Assembly (NCBI RefSeq): GCF_900167025.1
Contig: NZ_FUXC01000001.1
Coordinates: 124,001-188,000 of the forward strand
DNA from: Treponema berlinense
Lineage (GTDB): Bacteria; Spirochaetota; Spirochaetia; Treponematales; Treponemataceae
Length of the DNA stretch: 64,000 bases
Direction of reading: 5' to 3'
The notes under the pieces were generated by a model. That model was not told the DNA's origin and ran no database searches. It worked only from the letters and a program-made list of their open reading frames with translations. Within the stretch, counting starts at the first letter, position 1; each line of letters starts with the position of its first letter. The translations under genes and the position numbers were made by a program. This document shows, one piece after another, positions 24,935-34,948 of this stretch.

Positions 24935-27900
24935 GTGTATACTCCAGTAAATCCAAAGCCAGATTTTCCTAAACAGGAAGAAGAAGTTTTAAAATTTTGG
25001 GAAAAAAATGATATTTTTAAAAAATCGATCCGTCAGCGCGACAAAGCGGAAGAATTTGTTTTTTTTGACGGACCTCCGTTTGCAACAGGACTGCCACATT
25101 TTGGACATTTTATTCCGTCAACTATAAAAGATATAATTCCACGCTACCAGACTATGAAAGGCAAAAAGGTTGAGCGCCGTTTTGGCTGGGATTGCCATGG
25201 TCTTCCAGTAGAAAACCTTATTGAAAAAGAACTTGGAATCAACTCTAAGCACGAAATCGAAGCTTATGGAGTTGCCAATTTTAACGAAAAATGCCGTGCT
25301 TCAGTTTTAAAATACACTTCAGAATGGCGAAAGACAATCACAAGAATGGGCCGCTGGGTCGATTTTGACAACGACTACAAGACCATGAATCCTGATTACA
25401 TGGAATCAATTTGGTGGGTTGCAAAATCTTTGTGGGAGAAAGGTCTTATCTACGAGGGAAAATATATTCTTCCGTACTGTCCTCGTTGTGCAACTGTTCT
25501 TTCTACTCACGAGCTTGCCCAGGGATATAAAGATGTAAAAGATACGGCTGTTACAGTTCGTTTTAAGATTACAAAAGCTCCTCAATCAATTGACGACAAA
25601 GATTTGGAAAACGGCAGAACCTATTTTATTGCCTGGACAACAACTCCATGGACTTTGCCTTCAAACCTCGGTCTTTGTATGGGTCCGGAAATTGACTATG
25701 TAAAGATTCTCGATAAAGAATCTGGAGATTTCTATATTTTTGCAGAAGCCAGACTTGCTTCTTATTACAAAAATTCTGAAGATTACGAAATCATCTACAG
25801 ACGCAAGGGAAAGGACTTTATCGGTGCGAAATATGAACCGCTTTTCCCTTATTTTGCAAATCTTTCAGATCCTGCTGAGTGCGAAAGAATTTCAGGACAA
25901 AAATGTTCTGAAGGCGCCTTCAGAATGTTCAATGCAGCCTATGTTTCTACGGAAGACGGTACAGGTATTGTTCATATTGCTCCTGCTTTTGGTGAAGACG
26001 ATAACCTGTTATTTAGAGGAAGCGGAGTTCCTAACGTTGAGCCGATTGACGCAGAATGTAAATTTACTTCGGAAGTTTCTGACTATAAGGGAAGATTTGT
26101 AAAAGAATGCGACAAAGATATTTGCGACCGCTTAAAGGCAGAAAAAAAACTTGTAAAAAAAGAACAGTATGAGCACTCATATCCTCATTGCTGGAGATGT
26201 TCTTCTCCTCTTATTTACCGTGGAATTGGTTCCTGGTTTGTTAAAGTTGCGGACTATCATAAGGAACTTTTAAATTCAAACAGCCAGATTAAATGGCAGC
26301 CTGCGCACATAAAAGAAGGCCGCTTTGGAAAATGGCTCGCAGGTAGCCGTGACTGGGCTGTAAGCCGCAACCGTTATTGGGGAAATCCAATTCCAATCTG
26401 GAGATGTGATGATCCTGACTGTGGAAATAAAATCTGTGTAGGTTCAAGACAGGAACTTAAAGAACTTTCTGGAACCTATCCTGAAGATTTACACAAGCAG
26501 TTTGTAGATAAAATTACTTTTGAATGTCCAAAATGTAAAAAAGGCACGATGCGTCGTATTCCGGAAGTTTTTGACTGCTGGTTTGAATCAGGTTCTATGC
26601 CTTACGCTGAACAGCATTATCCGTTTGAAAACAAAGAATATTTTGAAAAGCATTTTCCGGCAGACTTTATTTCAGAAGGTCTTGACCAGACACGCGGCTG
26701 GTTCTACACACTTACGATTCTCGCAACCCACTTGTTCGGTCGTCCGGCATTTAAGAATTGTATTGTAAACGGCCTTGTGCTTGCAGAAGACGGACGCAAA
26801 ATGTCTAAATCTCTGCGCAACTACACTGACCCTGTCGAAGCTATCAACAAATTTGGTGCCGATGCGCTCCGTCTTTTCCTAACTCATTCTTCTGTAGTTC
26901 GGGCAGACGACCTTCGTTATTCTGACAATGGTGTTCGTGAAGTAATCAAAAACATCATAATTCCAATTTGGTCTGGATACAATTTCTTTATCAGTTACTC
27001 TAACGTAGAAAACTATAAGGCGACAGGCCATTATTTTGACGGCAAAACTCCTGCAAATCCAATGGACCGCTGGATTATTTCTGTTGCTCAGAAAATGGTA
27101 AAAGAAGTTACAGAAGCCTTGGATGATTATGACTTGAGCGCTGCAATCGATCCTATTGTTGACTTTATCGACGAAATCAATAACTGGTATATCCGCCGTT
27201 CAAGAAAGCGTTTTTCCCGCAACGAAGACCGCAACGACATGATTGAGGCTTTTGAAACTCTTTATACTGCTTTCAGAACTTTCTGTCTTGTTGCTTCTCC
27301 TTTTATTCCGTTCCTCGCCGAAGAAATTTGGCAGAATTTAAAACTTGAAGGCGACAAAGAATCAGTTCATCTTATGGACTATCCTGTTTATAACGAAAAA
27401 TTGCGCGACACAGCCCTTGAATTCAAGATGGCTACAGTACAGAAAGCTGTTTCTATGGGACGCTCTCTTCGCAACCAGTTCAATTTAAAAAACCGCCAGC
27501 CGCTTCTTTCTGCGGAACTTGTCACAAGAGATCCGGAAGAGCGCAAGGTTCTTGAAAGCATGGTCGATGCAATTGCCGAAGAATTGAATGTTAAAAAAGT
27601 AAATTTCCACGAAAGGGAAGATGAGCTTGTTCACTATTCTGCAAAGGCAAATTTCCGCGTGCTTGGAAAAGAACTTGGTTCAAAAATGAAGGTTGCCGCA
27701 GGAATTATCGCAACACTCAAAAATGAGCAGATTTCTGATATTCTTTCTGGAAAAAATGTCGAAATTGACGTTGAGGGCCAGAAAGTTGAACTCAACACTG
27801 AAAAAATCATTGTTGAGCGCACAGAAAAAGAAGATTTGAAAGTTCTTAACGACGGAACGATTACAATCGGTCTTGAAACAAAGGTTACAGACGAGCTCAA

Positions 27901-28153
27901 AAAAGAAGGCTATGTAAGAGATCTTATCCGCGGAATTCAGTCAATCCGAAAAGATCAGGGACTGACAGTTCAGGACAAAATCAATCTTAAACTGAGTGGC
28001 GATTCTGAGTTAAAATCGGCTTACGAAATGTTCGCCTCATTGATTTCTACATCAACACTTACAAACGAGCAGTCTTGGGTAGAAAAAATTGACGGTGCAA
28101 ACGAAATCGAGGCAGACGATAAAATCTGGAGAATTTGCGTTGCAAAAGCGTAA
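24935..28153 (+). CDS. ileS: Isoleucyl-tRNA synthetase, eukaryote-like (IleS2-type)
   Basis: Charges tRNA-Ile. The 1072-residue class Ia enzyme has HFGH (residues 55-58, HIGH motif), the editing CP1 region (TTPWTLPSNLGLCMGPE, and GTGIVHIAPAFGEDD) and KMSKS near residue 621. Length, the GPPFATGLPHFGHF start and the long C-terminal tail match the eukaryote-like/IleS2 group, which in other bacteria is relatively resistant to mupirocin. Start is GTG with GAGGG about 10 nt upstream. Zinc cysteine pairs (CPKCKKG, CGNKICV) are visible. The 3' end overlaps the start region of the next gene. Confidence 0.95.
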   Translation: MYTPVNPKPDFPKQEEEVLKFWEKNDIFKKSIRQRDKAEEFVFFDGPPFATGLPHFGHFIPSTIKDIIPRYQTMKGKKVERRFGWDCHGLPVENLIEKELGINSKHEIEAYGVANFNEKCRASVLKYTSEWRKTITRMGRWVDFDNDYKTMNPDYMESIWWVAKSLWEKGLIYEGKYILPYCPRCATVLSTHELAQGYKDVKDTAVTVRFKITKAPQSIDDKDLENGRTYFIAWTTTPWTLPSNLGLCMGPEIDYVKILDKESGDFYIFAEARLASYYKNSEDYEIIYRRKGKDFIGAKYEPLFPYFANLSDPAECERISGQKCSEGAFRMFNAAYVSTEDGTGIVHIAPAFGEDDNLLFRGSGVPNVEPIDAECKFTSEVSDYKGRFVKECDKDICDRLKAEKKLVKKEQYEHSYPHCWRCSSPLIYRGIGSWFVKVADYHKELLNSNSQIKWQPAHIKEGRFGKWLAGSRDWAVSRNRYWGNPIPIWRCDDPDCGNKICVGSRQELKELSGTYPEDLHKQFVDKITFECPKCKKGTMRRIPEVFDCWFESGSMPYAEQHYPFENKEYFEKHFPADFISEGLDQTRGWFYTLTILATHLFGRPAFKNCIVNGLVLAEDGRKMSKSLRNYTDPVEAINKFGADALRLFLTHSSVVRADDLRYSDNGVREVIKNIIIPIWSGYNFFISYSNVENYKATGHYFDGKTPANPMDRWIISVAQKMVKEVTEALDDYDLSAAIDPIVDFIDEINNWYIRRSRKRFSRNEDRNDMIEAFETLYTAFRTFCLVASPFIPFLAEEIWQNLKLEGDKESVHLMDYPVYNEKLRDTALEFKMATVQKAVSMGRSLRNQFNLKNRQPLLSAELVTRDPEERKVLESMVDAIAEELNVKKVNFHEREDELVHYSAKANFRVLGKELGSKMKVAAGIIATLKNEQISDILSGKNVEIDVEGQKVELNTEKIIVERTEKEDLKVLNDGTITIGLETKVTDELKKEGYVRDLIRGIQSIRKDQGLTVQDKINLKLSGDSELKSAYEMFASLISTSTLTNEQSWVEKIDGANEIEADDKIWRICVAKA

Positions 28154-29039
28154 AAATTTAAAGTGCTTTCAGAAAATTTTATTTTCTGTCTGCACTTTTT
28201 TTTCTGTATTTTTAATTTTCTCCTGTAAATCTCCGGTTCAGTTGGAGCAGGTTGAGCCTTTAAAACTGATTGATGGAGGTTCGCCGGTTATTGTTTATAT
28301 TCCTGTTTCTGCCAGCAAAACTTTTGTCGAATATGCGATGACCGATTTTTTTGATTTTTCGCAAAAAAATGTCCAGTCCATAGTTTCCAGAATGGAAAAT
28401 ATTGCCCTTGCTTTGGATTCTGACGAAAAAATTCAGATTGCAGTTGAAGGCTCCTTTCCAAAAGCTGGAATAAAAATGGCTTTTTCTGAAAAAAAAGGCT
28501 GGAATACGCAGATTATAAAGGGAACTAGTTTTCCTTTTGCAGTTTATTCTTCAGCTGCCGTTCCTTTTAAAGTTGCTTTTCCTGATTCAAAAACTTTTGT
28601 TGCTTCCGAAAATGTTTCAAAAATGCTTGCCCGCTACGAAAGAGAGCAGAATATTTTTGAATTTGGCGAAAACGGAAAAAATTCTCAAGATTCTCTTTCA
28701 GATGAAATTTACGATTTTTTGACCGACAACAATGCTTCTCAGATTCGGTTTTATTCACAAAATCCCGGAAACCTTTTCGGAAAAATTGTCGGAAAGACGA
28801 TAAATCTCGGACTAAAAAGTCTTTCCGGTTCATTGGAAGCGTCAAAAGCCGATGAAAAATTTGCGCTTGTTCTTAATCTTGAGCTTTCAAATCCGGCAAT
28901 TGCAAAGGCTGCAGTCAAAATGCTAAAAGTTGCCTTGTTCCCGATTCCTGCAAAAATTGTGCAAAAAGGCGCTTCTCAGATTCAACTTTCGGATATTTCA
29001 TTATCATATAATCAGCTTGGAAAAATTTTAAGGCAATAG
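28140..29039 (+). CDS. Predicted lipoprotein, function unknown
   Basis: Begins at TTG 28140, which overlaps the ileS stop; CTGGAG lies 8 nt upstream. The signal sequence KILFSVCTFFSVFLIFSCKS ends in a lipobox-like FLIFSC, so the mature protein would be anchored by Cys. The body of about 270 residues has repeated alpha/beta motifs and phrases such as PVIVYIPVSASKTFVEYAM with no domain I recognise. It is followed at 15 nt by the UPRT-like gene, and a second lipoprotein lies after that, so the three may work together. Confidence 0.6.
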   Translation: MQKRKNLKCFQKILFSVCTFFSVFLIFSCKSPVQLEQVEPLKLIDGGSPVIVYIPVSASKTFVEYAMTDFFDFSQKNVQSIVSRMENIALALDSDEKIQIAVEGSFPKAGIKMAFSEKKGWNTQIIKGTSFPFAVYSSAAVPFKVAFPDSKTFVASENVSKMLARYEREQNIFEFGENGKNSQDSLSDEIYDFLTDNNASQIRFYSQNPGNLFGKIVGKTINLGLKSLSGSLEASKADEKFALVLNLELSNPAIAKAAVKMLKVALFPIPAKIVQKGASQIQLSDISLSYNQLGKILRQ

Positions 29040-29054
29040 CTTTTAGGAGGAACT

Positions 29055-30092
29055 ATGAAAAGCAGCGAAAAAATTATTCTTAAGGCGGAAGACCTTGACG
29101 GCTACTTAAAGGAACAGGATTTTAAAGATATAAAACTTTTGGAAGATATGTACGGACAGACGCTAAAGTCTTTTGAGCCGCTCGACAAACAGAATGTAAT
29201 CGACAGCTTTGACAAAATGGGGCACGAGCTTCAGCGCATTTGCAGCGAGCATCCGCGTATTAAGGTTTTTTCCTTTGAAACCGAATCTGGAAGCCATGCG
29301 GAAGCCAGCCGCGTAATTTCAAAGCTCCGCGATATAAATACTGGACACCAGGAATTTATCTATTACGTTCAGCGCGCATACGAAATGCTTTTCCGTCTTG
29401 CCTTTACAGACCATTCAGAAAATAACAAGGGACACATTGTCGTAAAAACTCCGGTTACGTTCCCTGCCCAAAATTATGCGGTTCATAAAATTCCTGATAT
29501 TGATAAAGAAATTGAAAACTCCGTAATGTGCGTAATGTTGCGTGGCGCGCTTTTGCCAAGCATCATCATGTCAAAAGAAATCGAAGAATATTCCAGCCAC
29601 AAATATGTGACTCCGTTTGCGCTTTTTAAGATTAACCGCGACGATTCAAAAAACGAAGACAATATGGAATACATTCTCGACCTAAAAAAATCATTCTTTA
29701 ATCTGGAAGATCTCGATGGAAAAGATTTGATTTTTGCAGACCCGATGAATGCAACAGGCGGTTCTCTTGTTACAGTTGTAAAATATCTTCAGCAAAATGG
29801 TGTAAAGCCAAAATCAATCAAGTTTTTTAATGTAATTTCCGCATTAAAAGGAAGTCTTCGCGTAACGCGCGCCCTCGAAAACTGTACTTGCTATACTTTG
29901 TGGCTCGACCCGGTTTTAAACGAAAAAGCATATATCATGCCTGGACTTGGCGATGCTGGAGACCGCCTTAACGGCTGCGATAAAAAAGACAATCCACGCA
30001 ATATTATTCGTCTGATTGCAGATTATGGTTCGAATATTTCGGAGCTTTACCGAAATCAACTTGCAAAAATCGAAGAAACTGTTCTTGACTAG
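29055..30092 (+). CDS. Uracil phosphoribosyltransferase-like protein with N-terminal extension
   Basis: The C-terminal 200 residues match UPRT: the PRPP-loop motif [17 protein letters not shown] (canonical DPMLATGGS), and the uracil-binding end [13 protein letters not shown] (canonical GLGDAGDR). It would convert uracil and PRPP to UMP for pyrimidine salvage. About 100 additional residues at the N-terminus (acidic, helical) are not part of normal UPRT, which is near 210 residues, and the total is 345. A PRT of changed function is possible. AGGAGG lies 7 nt before the ATG. Confidence 0.75.
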   Translation: MKSSEKIILKAEDLDGYLKEQDFKDIKLLEDMYGQTLKSFEPLDKQNVIDSFDKMGHELQRICSEHPRIKVFSFETESGSHAEASRVISKLRDINTGHQEFIYYVQRAYEMLFRLAFTDHSENNKGHIVVKTPVTFPAQNYAVHKIPDIDKEIENSVMCVMLRGALLPSIIMSKEIEEYSSHKYVTPFALFKINRDDSKNEDNMEYILDLKKSFFNLEDLDGKDLIFADPMNATGGSLVTVVKYLQQNGVKPKSIKFFNVISALKGSLRVTRALENCTCYTLWLDPVLNEKAYIMPGLGDAGDRLNGCDKKDNPRNIIRLIADYGSNISELYRNQLAKIEETVLD

Positions 30093-30759
30093 GAAATTGA
30101 AAAAGTACAGATTTTTTTCCGCAGTTTTTGTTTTCTCGGCAATATTTTCATTTTCTTCCTGCCAGAGCGAATATTCGTTTCGGGTGCCGGGAGAAAGTGA
30201 AATTATCACGACGAATATTTCCTTAGAATATTTTGCAATTGCAGACGAATATTTAAATTTAAAAAATTATCAAAAGGCGGTTCAGTATTATAAACTTGCC
30301 ATGAAAAATAAATCGCTCAATGCAGCCGCTTACTATAAGCTTGCAAGAAGTTATGCCTTGGCAAAAGATTATGAATCTGCCGAAAAATGTTATACAAAGC
30401 TTCTTTCTGTTGATCCAGAAAATAAGGATTTGCAGATTTCTCTTGCATATATAAAGGGAATGAGCGGAAAAACCGAGGAAGCGACGCGGCTTTATAAAGA
30501 ATTGATAGAAAAATTTCCGAACGATTCTTCTCTTTTGGAAAATTATTTAACCTTGCTTTTGTTTTCGGAAAATCTCGAAGAATCAGAAAAACAGTATCAG
30601 ATTCTGTCAGAAAAATTTCCTGACAATGCAAACCTTCAATCCCTTTCCGACAAGATTGAAAAACTTCGCGAAAAACTCCAGCCTAAAGAAGAAACAGAAA
30701 GTCCTGCCGACACTCCAGAAACTCCTGTAAAAGAACCTGAAAAAACTTCTAATCTTTAG
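30085..30759 (+). CDS. TPR-repeat lipoprotein
   Basis: The signal region [23 protein letters not shown] ends in a lipobox-like SFSSC. TPR-type repeats follow ([69 protein letters not shown]), then a charged Pro/Glu tail. The start is not certain: TTG 30085 is taken since it precedes the basic n-region; TTG 30097 is nearer an AGGA but too close to it. It overlaps the UPRT stop by 8 nt. Probably a membrane-anchored scaffold; no partner is evident. Confidence 0.6.
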   Translation: MTRKLKKYRFFSAVFVFSAIFSFSSCQSEYSFRVPGESEIITTNISLEYFAIADEYLNLKNYQKAVQYYKLAMKNKSLNAAAYYKLARSYALAKDYESAEKCYTKLLSVDPENKDLQISLAYIKGMSGKTEEATRLYKELIEKFPNDSSLLENYLTLLLFSENLEESEKQYQILSEKFPDNANLQSLSDKIEKLREKLQPKEETESPADTPETPVKEPEKTSNL

Positions 30760-30775
30760 GCAGAGTGATAAAAAC

Positions 30776-31981
30776 TTATTTATTTAAGATGTAGTCGTTG
30801 TATTTTTCTGGACTTGCCCTAAAAGCAATTATCGGAGAATCCGGCTCTGTCGCCGCATGTTTTTGAGCTTCTCTTGCTTCTGTCAAAAGCCTTTCGCTGC
30901 TTACCGTTCTTCCATTTTTTGAAGAAAGTCCGATTGTTACCTTTTGTCCGGCATCTGCAAGTTTTTCAGAAAAATCTTCAAAAATCTCTTTTGCAACTGT
31001 CATTGCGTCATCAAGACCTGTGTTTTCCAAAAGAACTGTAAAAAGGTTGCTTTCGTCTGAAAAAACAAGCGCATTCTGAGCAAAGTCCGAATCAAAAATG
31101 TTCTCTATCTGTTCTAATGAAATTTCGTTTTCGGAAGAATTAACTTTTATGATTAAAACTGCAAGGTCTGAACCGTTTTCTGCTGCTTTTACAAGGGCTT
31201 CTTCGCATTTTGCCTCAAGATTTTCAATCGGTTGTGTTTTTGGACAAGATTTTTCTTCTTCTGTGTCCGTATTTTCAGAAAAAATCTTTTCGTCCTTGTT
31301 TTCGTTTTGAGAAAAATCCACAGTGTCAAAACCGTCAAAAAGCTGTTTTTTTTCTTCTTCGGTCAAAGCGTATTCGTCGTGCTGTTTCTCTGAAGAAATT
31401 TCATCTGTTTTATTTTGAGAAAAAATTTCTTTGTCAGTGCTTTCTGTTTCGTCTTCAAATGAAATTTCATCAATTCCATCAATCTCGTCTTTTTCTGTTT
31501 TTGCAAAGATTAAAATCAAAATAGCAGCCAATGTTGCCGCAAAAATGACTATGAAAGCTGTCCTTGCGTGGTAAAAAAGCGAAGACTGGACTGTCGTATA
31601 AATTTCTGCGTTTATAAGGATTGAATTTCCGTTTTTTGTCGTAAAACTTTTTGTAAAAGACTTTGCGCCTGATTTTCTTGAAAAGTATGTGTCTTTTGAC
31701 GGATACGAATAAATCAATTTTCCGTCAACAGAAAGGTTTAATTTTTGGTAATTGCTGAAATCTCCGGCGGCACGGATAAAAGAATCCGAAAAATTATATG
31801 AACTGAGCGGATATGAATTTGCGGCATTTTGAGTTTTTATAACTAAAGAATCGAAAATTTCTTCTGCCTGCAAAGGTCCGTTTTTTTTGTCGGAAACGAT
31901 GCCTGCAATAAAATAAACTGCCGTAAAAACAAAAATAGCCGCAATGACTACAGAAATCAAGTTAAAAGTTCTTTTTTTCAT
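30776..31981 (-). CDS. Two-TM signalling-type protein with degenerate GGDEF-like end
   Basis: From ATG 31981 (the frame also allows 32005) the order is an N-terminal membrane helix, about 110 extracytoplasmic residues, a second helix (AFIVIFAATLAAILILIFA), a long Asp/Glu/Lys-rich linker and a C-terminal domain. That domain resembles a GGDEF fold (LAVLIIKVNS..., FTVLLENTGL..., VTIGLSSKNG...LLTEAREAQKHA), but where RxGGDEF is expected the sequence is SDESNLF, so the domain is unlikely to make c-di-GMP. It may bind nucleotide or partners. It is the last of five packed minus-strand genes; it starts 2 nt after the DUF115 stop. Confidence 0.6.
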   Translation of the reverse strand: MKKRTFNLISVVIAAIFVFTAVYFIAGIVSDKKNGPLQAEEIFDSLVIKTQNAANSYPLSSYNFSDSFIRAAGDFSNYQKLNLSVDGKLIYSYPSKDTYFSRKSGAKSFTKSFTTKNGNSILINAEIYTTVQSSLFYHARTAFIVIFAATLAAILILIFAKTEKDEIDGIDEISFEDETESTDKEIFSQNKTDEISSEKQHDEYALTEEEKKQLFDGFDTVDFSQNENKDEKIFSENTDTEEEKSCPKTQPIENLEAKCEEALVKAAENGSDLAVLIIKVNSSENEISLEQIENIFDSDFAQNALVFSDESNLFTVLLENTGLDDAMTVAKEIFEDFSEKLADAGQKVTIGLSSKNGRTVSSERLLTEAREAQKHAATEPDSPIIAFRASPEKYNDYILNK

Positions 31982-31983
31982 AT

Positions 31984-33438
31984 TTAATAAGTATATCGCA
32001 AGCAATCAGCACGTGCAAGTTTATAGCTGTCTTGAATTGAATGGGTTTTTTCGTAGAAAGCCATAAGCGGAAGAAGAGGATACAAAATCTGGTTTTTTAG
32101 TTCGCCGGTAAAATTTTCTGGAAGGGAGAGAAGTTTTTTCTTTAAAAAAGTGTTGAAAATCTCAAAGTTAAAGTCCTTGGTTTCGACGGAAATTGATTTT
32201 CCGGGATTTTTCAAATAAGTTTCCAGCGAAAACCTGTAACTTTCCATAACTTCTGTTGTAAATTTTTTTTCTCCAAGAGGAATAAGTTCGGTTCTGTACA
32301 TCAAAGCGCAAAAAGACTGTTCCGCCGTAAAAAGCCGGTTTTGCTTTTTGTAAAAAATGTCATCGAGATAAGTTCCTTTTGCGTAAGGTTTTCCGTTTAA
32401 ATATGCAAAATCCGCTCCAAAAAATTCAATTTTTTCAAAGCCCAGAAAAAAAGCAAGGTCCGTGGCGGCGATTGTGACTGTTCCGGAACCGGAATTTAAA
32501 TGAATAAAATTTGTTCCGTTAAAGCGTGAGGCGAGGACTGAAAGCGGATGTCCCGATTCAAAAAAGAGAATTTTGTTTTTTTGAACTGAAATCTTTTTTG
32601 CAGGAATTGAATTTGCGCAAAGGTCGAAGGCAAAAACCGTCTTGTTTTTTTGTGCCTGATGAAGAAAATGCGCGTAGCTTATGTTCTGGCCGTCAATGCT
32701 TACAACAACGTCTGGAACGGTTTTTGAGCGCAAAAGGCTTGAATATGCTGTATCTGTCGAAATTATAAAATATTTGTCAGGATTTTTTTTCAGTTTTTCA
32801 ACTGTCGTCTCTAGAGTCGGACCTGCCGCAATTATCGCCGCGGTCTTTTTATTGTTTTTTTTGAGATTTTCGATTGTTTGTGAGGTGTTTTTTTGTTCAG
32901 AAGCAATTTTTAGGTTTTCAAAGATATTTTTATTCCAGATTTTTCCAAAATGGCTCTGAACCGCAAAATCGGCTTTTACAGTTTTTATTGCTTTTTCGAC
33001 GATTGTTTTTATAAGCGGCATTTTGTCTAAAAAAGCGTTTTCCCAGCCGCGTAAAAAACAAAAATTAAGGTTTCCGAAAATTGCAGGAAGATAATTTGAT
33101 AAAATGTCGTTAAAAAGGCTTTGTGGAGTTGAAAAAATAATCCGGCTGTCTTCCGAAAGTTTTTTGCAAAGCGGAATCTGCCTTAAAAAATCAAAATCCT
33201 CAGCGGCGTTTTCTACGATGATAATTTTTCTGTCAAAGTTTTCATTTAAGAGTTTTTCTATATGCCAGCCTGAACATAAACCTGCAACTACAAAAAATTT
33301 TTCTTTTTTTTCAAATTGGGACGCAAAAATTTCAGCTTCGTGAACTGGATCGTATTTTGAGCAGACGTAAATTCGATTTTTTACGGGAATTAAAATTCCG
33401 TTTTTTGAATTTTCGAGGGCTGTGTAGGAACTATTCAT
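31984..33438 (-). CDS. DUF115 (Maf-like) protein, copy 1
   Basis: Member of the DUF115 / MAF_flag10 family (6-hydroxymethylpterin-pyrophosphokinase MptE-like fold), which in several motile bacteria acts in flagellin glycosylation. Seen here: AGLCSGWHIEKLL (Rossmann-type N-part), AAIIAAGPTLETTV, and PDVVVSIDGQ with the later GSGTVTIAATDLAFFLGFEKIEFFGADFAY. Start chosen at ATG 33438 because GGAG lies 9 nt upstream; an ATG at 33465 lies inside the preceding gene. It overlaps the upstream DUF115 stop by 8 nt. The two copies share motifs but are different in sequence. Confidence 0.8.
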   Translation of the reverse strand: MNSSYTALENSKNGILIPVKNRIYVCSKYDPVHEAEIFASQFEKKEKFFVVAGLCSGWHIEKLLNENFDRKIIIVENAAEDFDFLRQIPLCKKLSEDSRIIFSTPQSLFNDILSNYLPAIFGNLNFCFLRGWENAFLDKMPLIKTIVEKAIKTVKADFAVQSHFGKIWNKNIFENLKIASEQKNTSQTIENLKKNNKKTAAIIAAGPTLETTVEKLKKNPDKYFIISTDTAYSSLLRSKTVPDVVVSIDGQNISYAHFLHQAQKNKTVFAFDLCANSIPAKKISVQKNKILFFESGHPLSVLASRFNGTNFIHLNSGSGTVTIAATDLAFFLGFEKIEFFGADFAYLNGKPYAKGTYLDDIFYKKQNRLFTAEQSFCALMYRTELIPLGEKKFTTEVMESYRFSLETYLKNPGKSISVETKDFNFEIFNTFLKKKLLSLPENFTGELKNQILYPLLPLMAFYEKTHSIQDSYKLARADCLRYTY

Positions 33439-34942
33439 CAAAAAGTCTCCGGATTTTTTCTGCAAGTTCTGCTTTTTTTTGCTGGATTTTTAATTTTTGT
33501 CCATTTTTCTTTTCTTCGTCAAATTCCCGCGCTAAAAGTATTGATTCAAGCGGAAAAAGTTCTCCGTCAAAATCTCCACTTTCAAGAATTTTTAAAAAAC
33601 GTGATTCAAATTCCTTTTTTTCGGCTGAATTTTTTGTTTTGAAAAAAACTTCCGTTGTGGAATCAAAATCAGCATTTTTTTTGTCAAAAACAAGTTCTTC
33701 CCATGACAAATCTTTTATTTGTCCGAGTTTTTCCGAAAAATTGTAATGGTCTGAAACCCTGAAAAGCCGTTCTCTAAAATTTTTTCCCTGATTTTTAAAC
33801 CAGCTGCGGTAGATTTCGAGCGAACCTTTTGAATTAAATCTCGAAGAAACCTGCCTTTTTTCTTTTGTTTCAAGCCGGAAATCTTTATTTTGGGAGTTTT
33901 TTTCAAGCATATTTGGCCGGGCATGCTGAAATCCGCTGTTTTCTGCCAGATCTAGTCCGCAAAAGTAAACATTTTTTTGAGTAAGTCTTAGCGCAAAAGC
34001 CGCCGCAGTTCCGCTTACAGTTCCGTTTCTTAATGCCGGCAAAAATTCAATTTTTGAATCAGTAAAAATTTTTTCTCCGATAGAAGATTGATAGGCGAGC
34101 GGAAGAATTTTTTGGTTTTGCAAAATATCTTTTGGACAGTTTGCTTCGTCTGTGAGCGCAAAAACTGTGTTTTTAAGTTTTTTTAAATCTTCACCGTTTA
34201 ATTCAAGATGTTTTTTTGCCCAAAATCCGCCGTCGGTGCTAATCACCAAATCTGGAAAAATTTTATTGTAGAGAAGGACCGAAAGTGAAGAAGAAACTGC
34301 AATCAAAAAGAAATTTTCGCGGTATTTTTTTATATTTTTTAGAGAGGAACTCAAGGAAGGGCCGGAAGCCGTTACTAAAATGTCTTTTTTTATTCTGCAA
34401 AGTGAATAAAAATCCTGTCCGAATTTGCAGAACGCCAGGGAATTTAAAAACCAGCGCTTTGCAAATTTTTCGCGCGTATAAAGCACGTCCCTTGCCGTCA
34501 AAACCGCAGTTTTAATTTCCTTCCAGGCTGAATTTGAAATTTCCGGAAAAATATTTTTGCTTCCAGGCCAGTCTAAAATCAGCGCAGAAAGAATTTTTTC
34601 TTCTCCCAACGCAGAATAAAGTTTTTGGGCAAAATTTTCTGTTTGAAAAAAATAAAAAACTTTGTCCCAAAGGCTGTCAGTTTTGCAAAAAACATCCGTA
34701 AAACGGATTGCAATCAGTTCGACAGAAGGAAAATTTTTTCTTAAAAAAGCGGCGCAAAAGGAGAGGGCCGGCTCCAGAATAATTACGCAGGACGGCTTAA
34801 AAGTGCATTCAATCGAATTGCAGAATGTCTGGGCTTCTTTTGAAGGAGCGTAAGCAGAATGAAAATATTTTCCGTTCAGTCTGCATGTTTGCTCGCCGTT
34901 TTTTGCATTAAAAAAATCAAAATTCAAATTATTTTCGCTCAA
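33431..34942 (-). CDS. DUF115 (Maf-like) protein, copy 2
   Basis: A 503-residue paralogue of its downstream neighbour. The shared core is ILVTASGPSLSSSL and PDLVISTDGGFWAKKHL, then AAAFALRLTQKNVYFCGLDLAENSGFQ, in the order known for DUF115. The family is linked to sugar transfer to flagellin or other motility-dependent glycosylation. Two in tandem suggest separate sugars or a heteromer. The C-terminal 60 residues are highly charged (EFDEEKKNGQKLKIQQKKAELAEK). It starts 6 nt after the stop of the unrecognised gene upstream and overlaps the other DUF115 gene by 8 nt. Confidence 0.75.
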   Translation of the reverse strand: MSENNLNFDFFNAKNGEQTCRLNGKYFHSAYAPSKEAQTFCNSIECTFKPSCVIILEPALSFCAAFLRKNFPSVELIAIRFTDVFCKTDSLWDKVFYFFQTENFAQKLYSALGEEKILSALILDWPGSKNIFPEISNSAWKEIKTAVLTARDVLYTREKFAKRWFLNSLAFCKFGQDFYSLCRIKKDILVTASGPSLSSSLKNIKKYRENFFLIAVSSSLSVLLYNKIFPDLVISTDGGFWAKKHLELNGEDLKKLKNTVFALTDEANCPKDILQNQKILPLAYQSSIGEKIFTDSKIEFLPALRNGTVSGTAAAFALRLTQKNVYFCGLDLAENSGFQHARPNMLEKNSQNKDFRLETKEKRQVSSRFNSKGSLEIYRSWFKNQGKNFRERLFRVSDHYNFSEKLGQIKDLSWEELVFDKKNADFDSTTEVFFKTKNSAEKKEFESRFLKILESGDFDGELFPLESILLAREFDEEKKNGQKLKIQQKKAELAEKIRRLFDE

Positions 34943-34948
34943 TTTGAA

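Noticed and set aside
30026-30041. GGTTCGAATATTTCGG, resembling the T-loop of a tRNA
   Set aside because: It lies within the conserved end of the UPRT-like gene, and no acceptor or anticodon stem can be formed around it.
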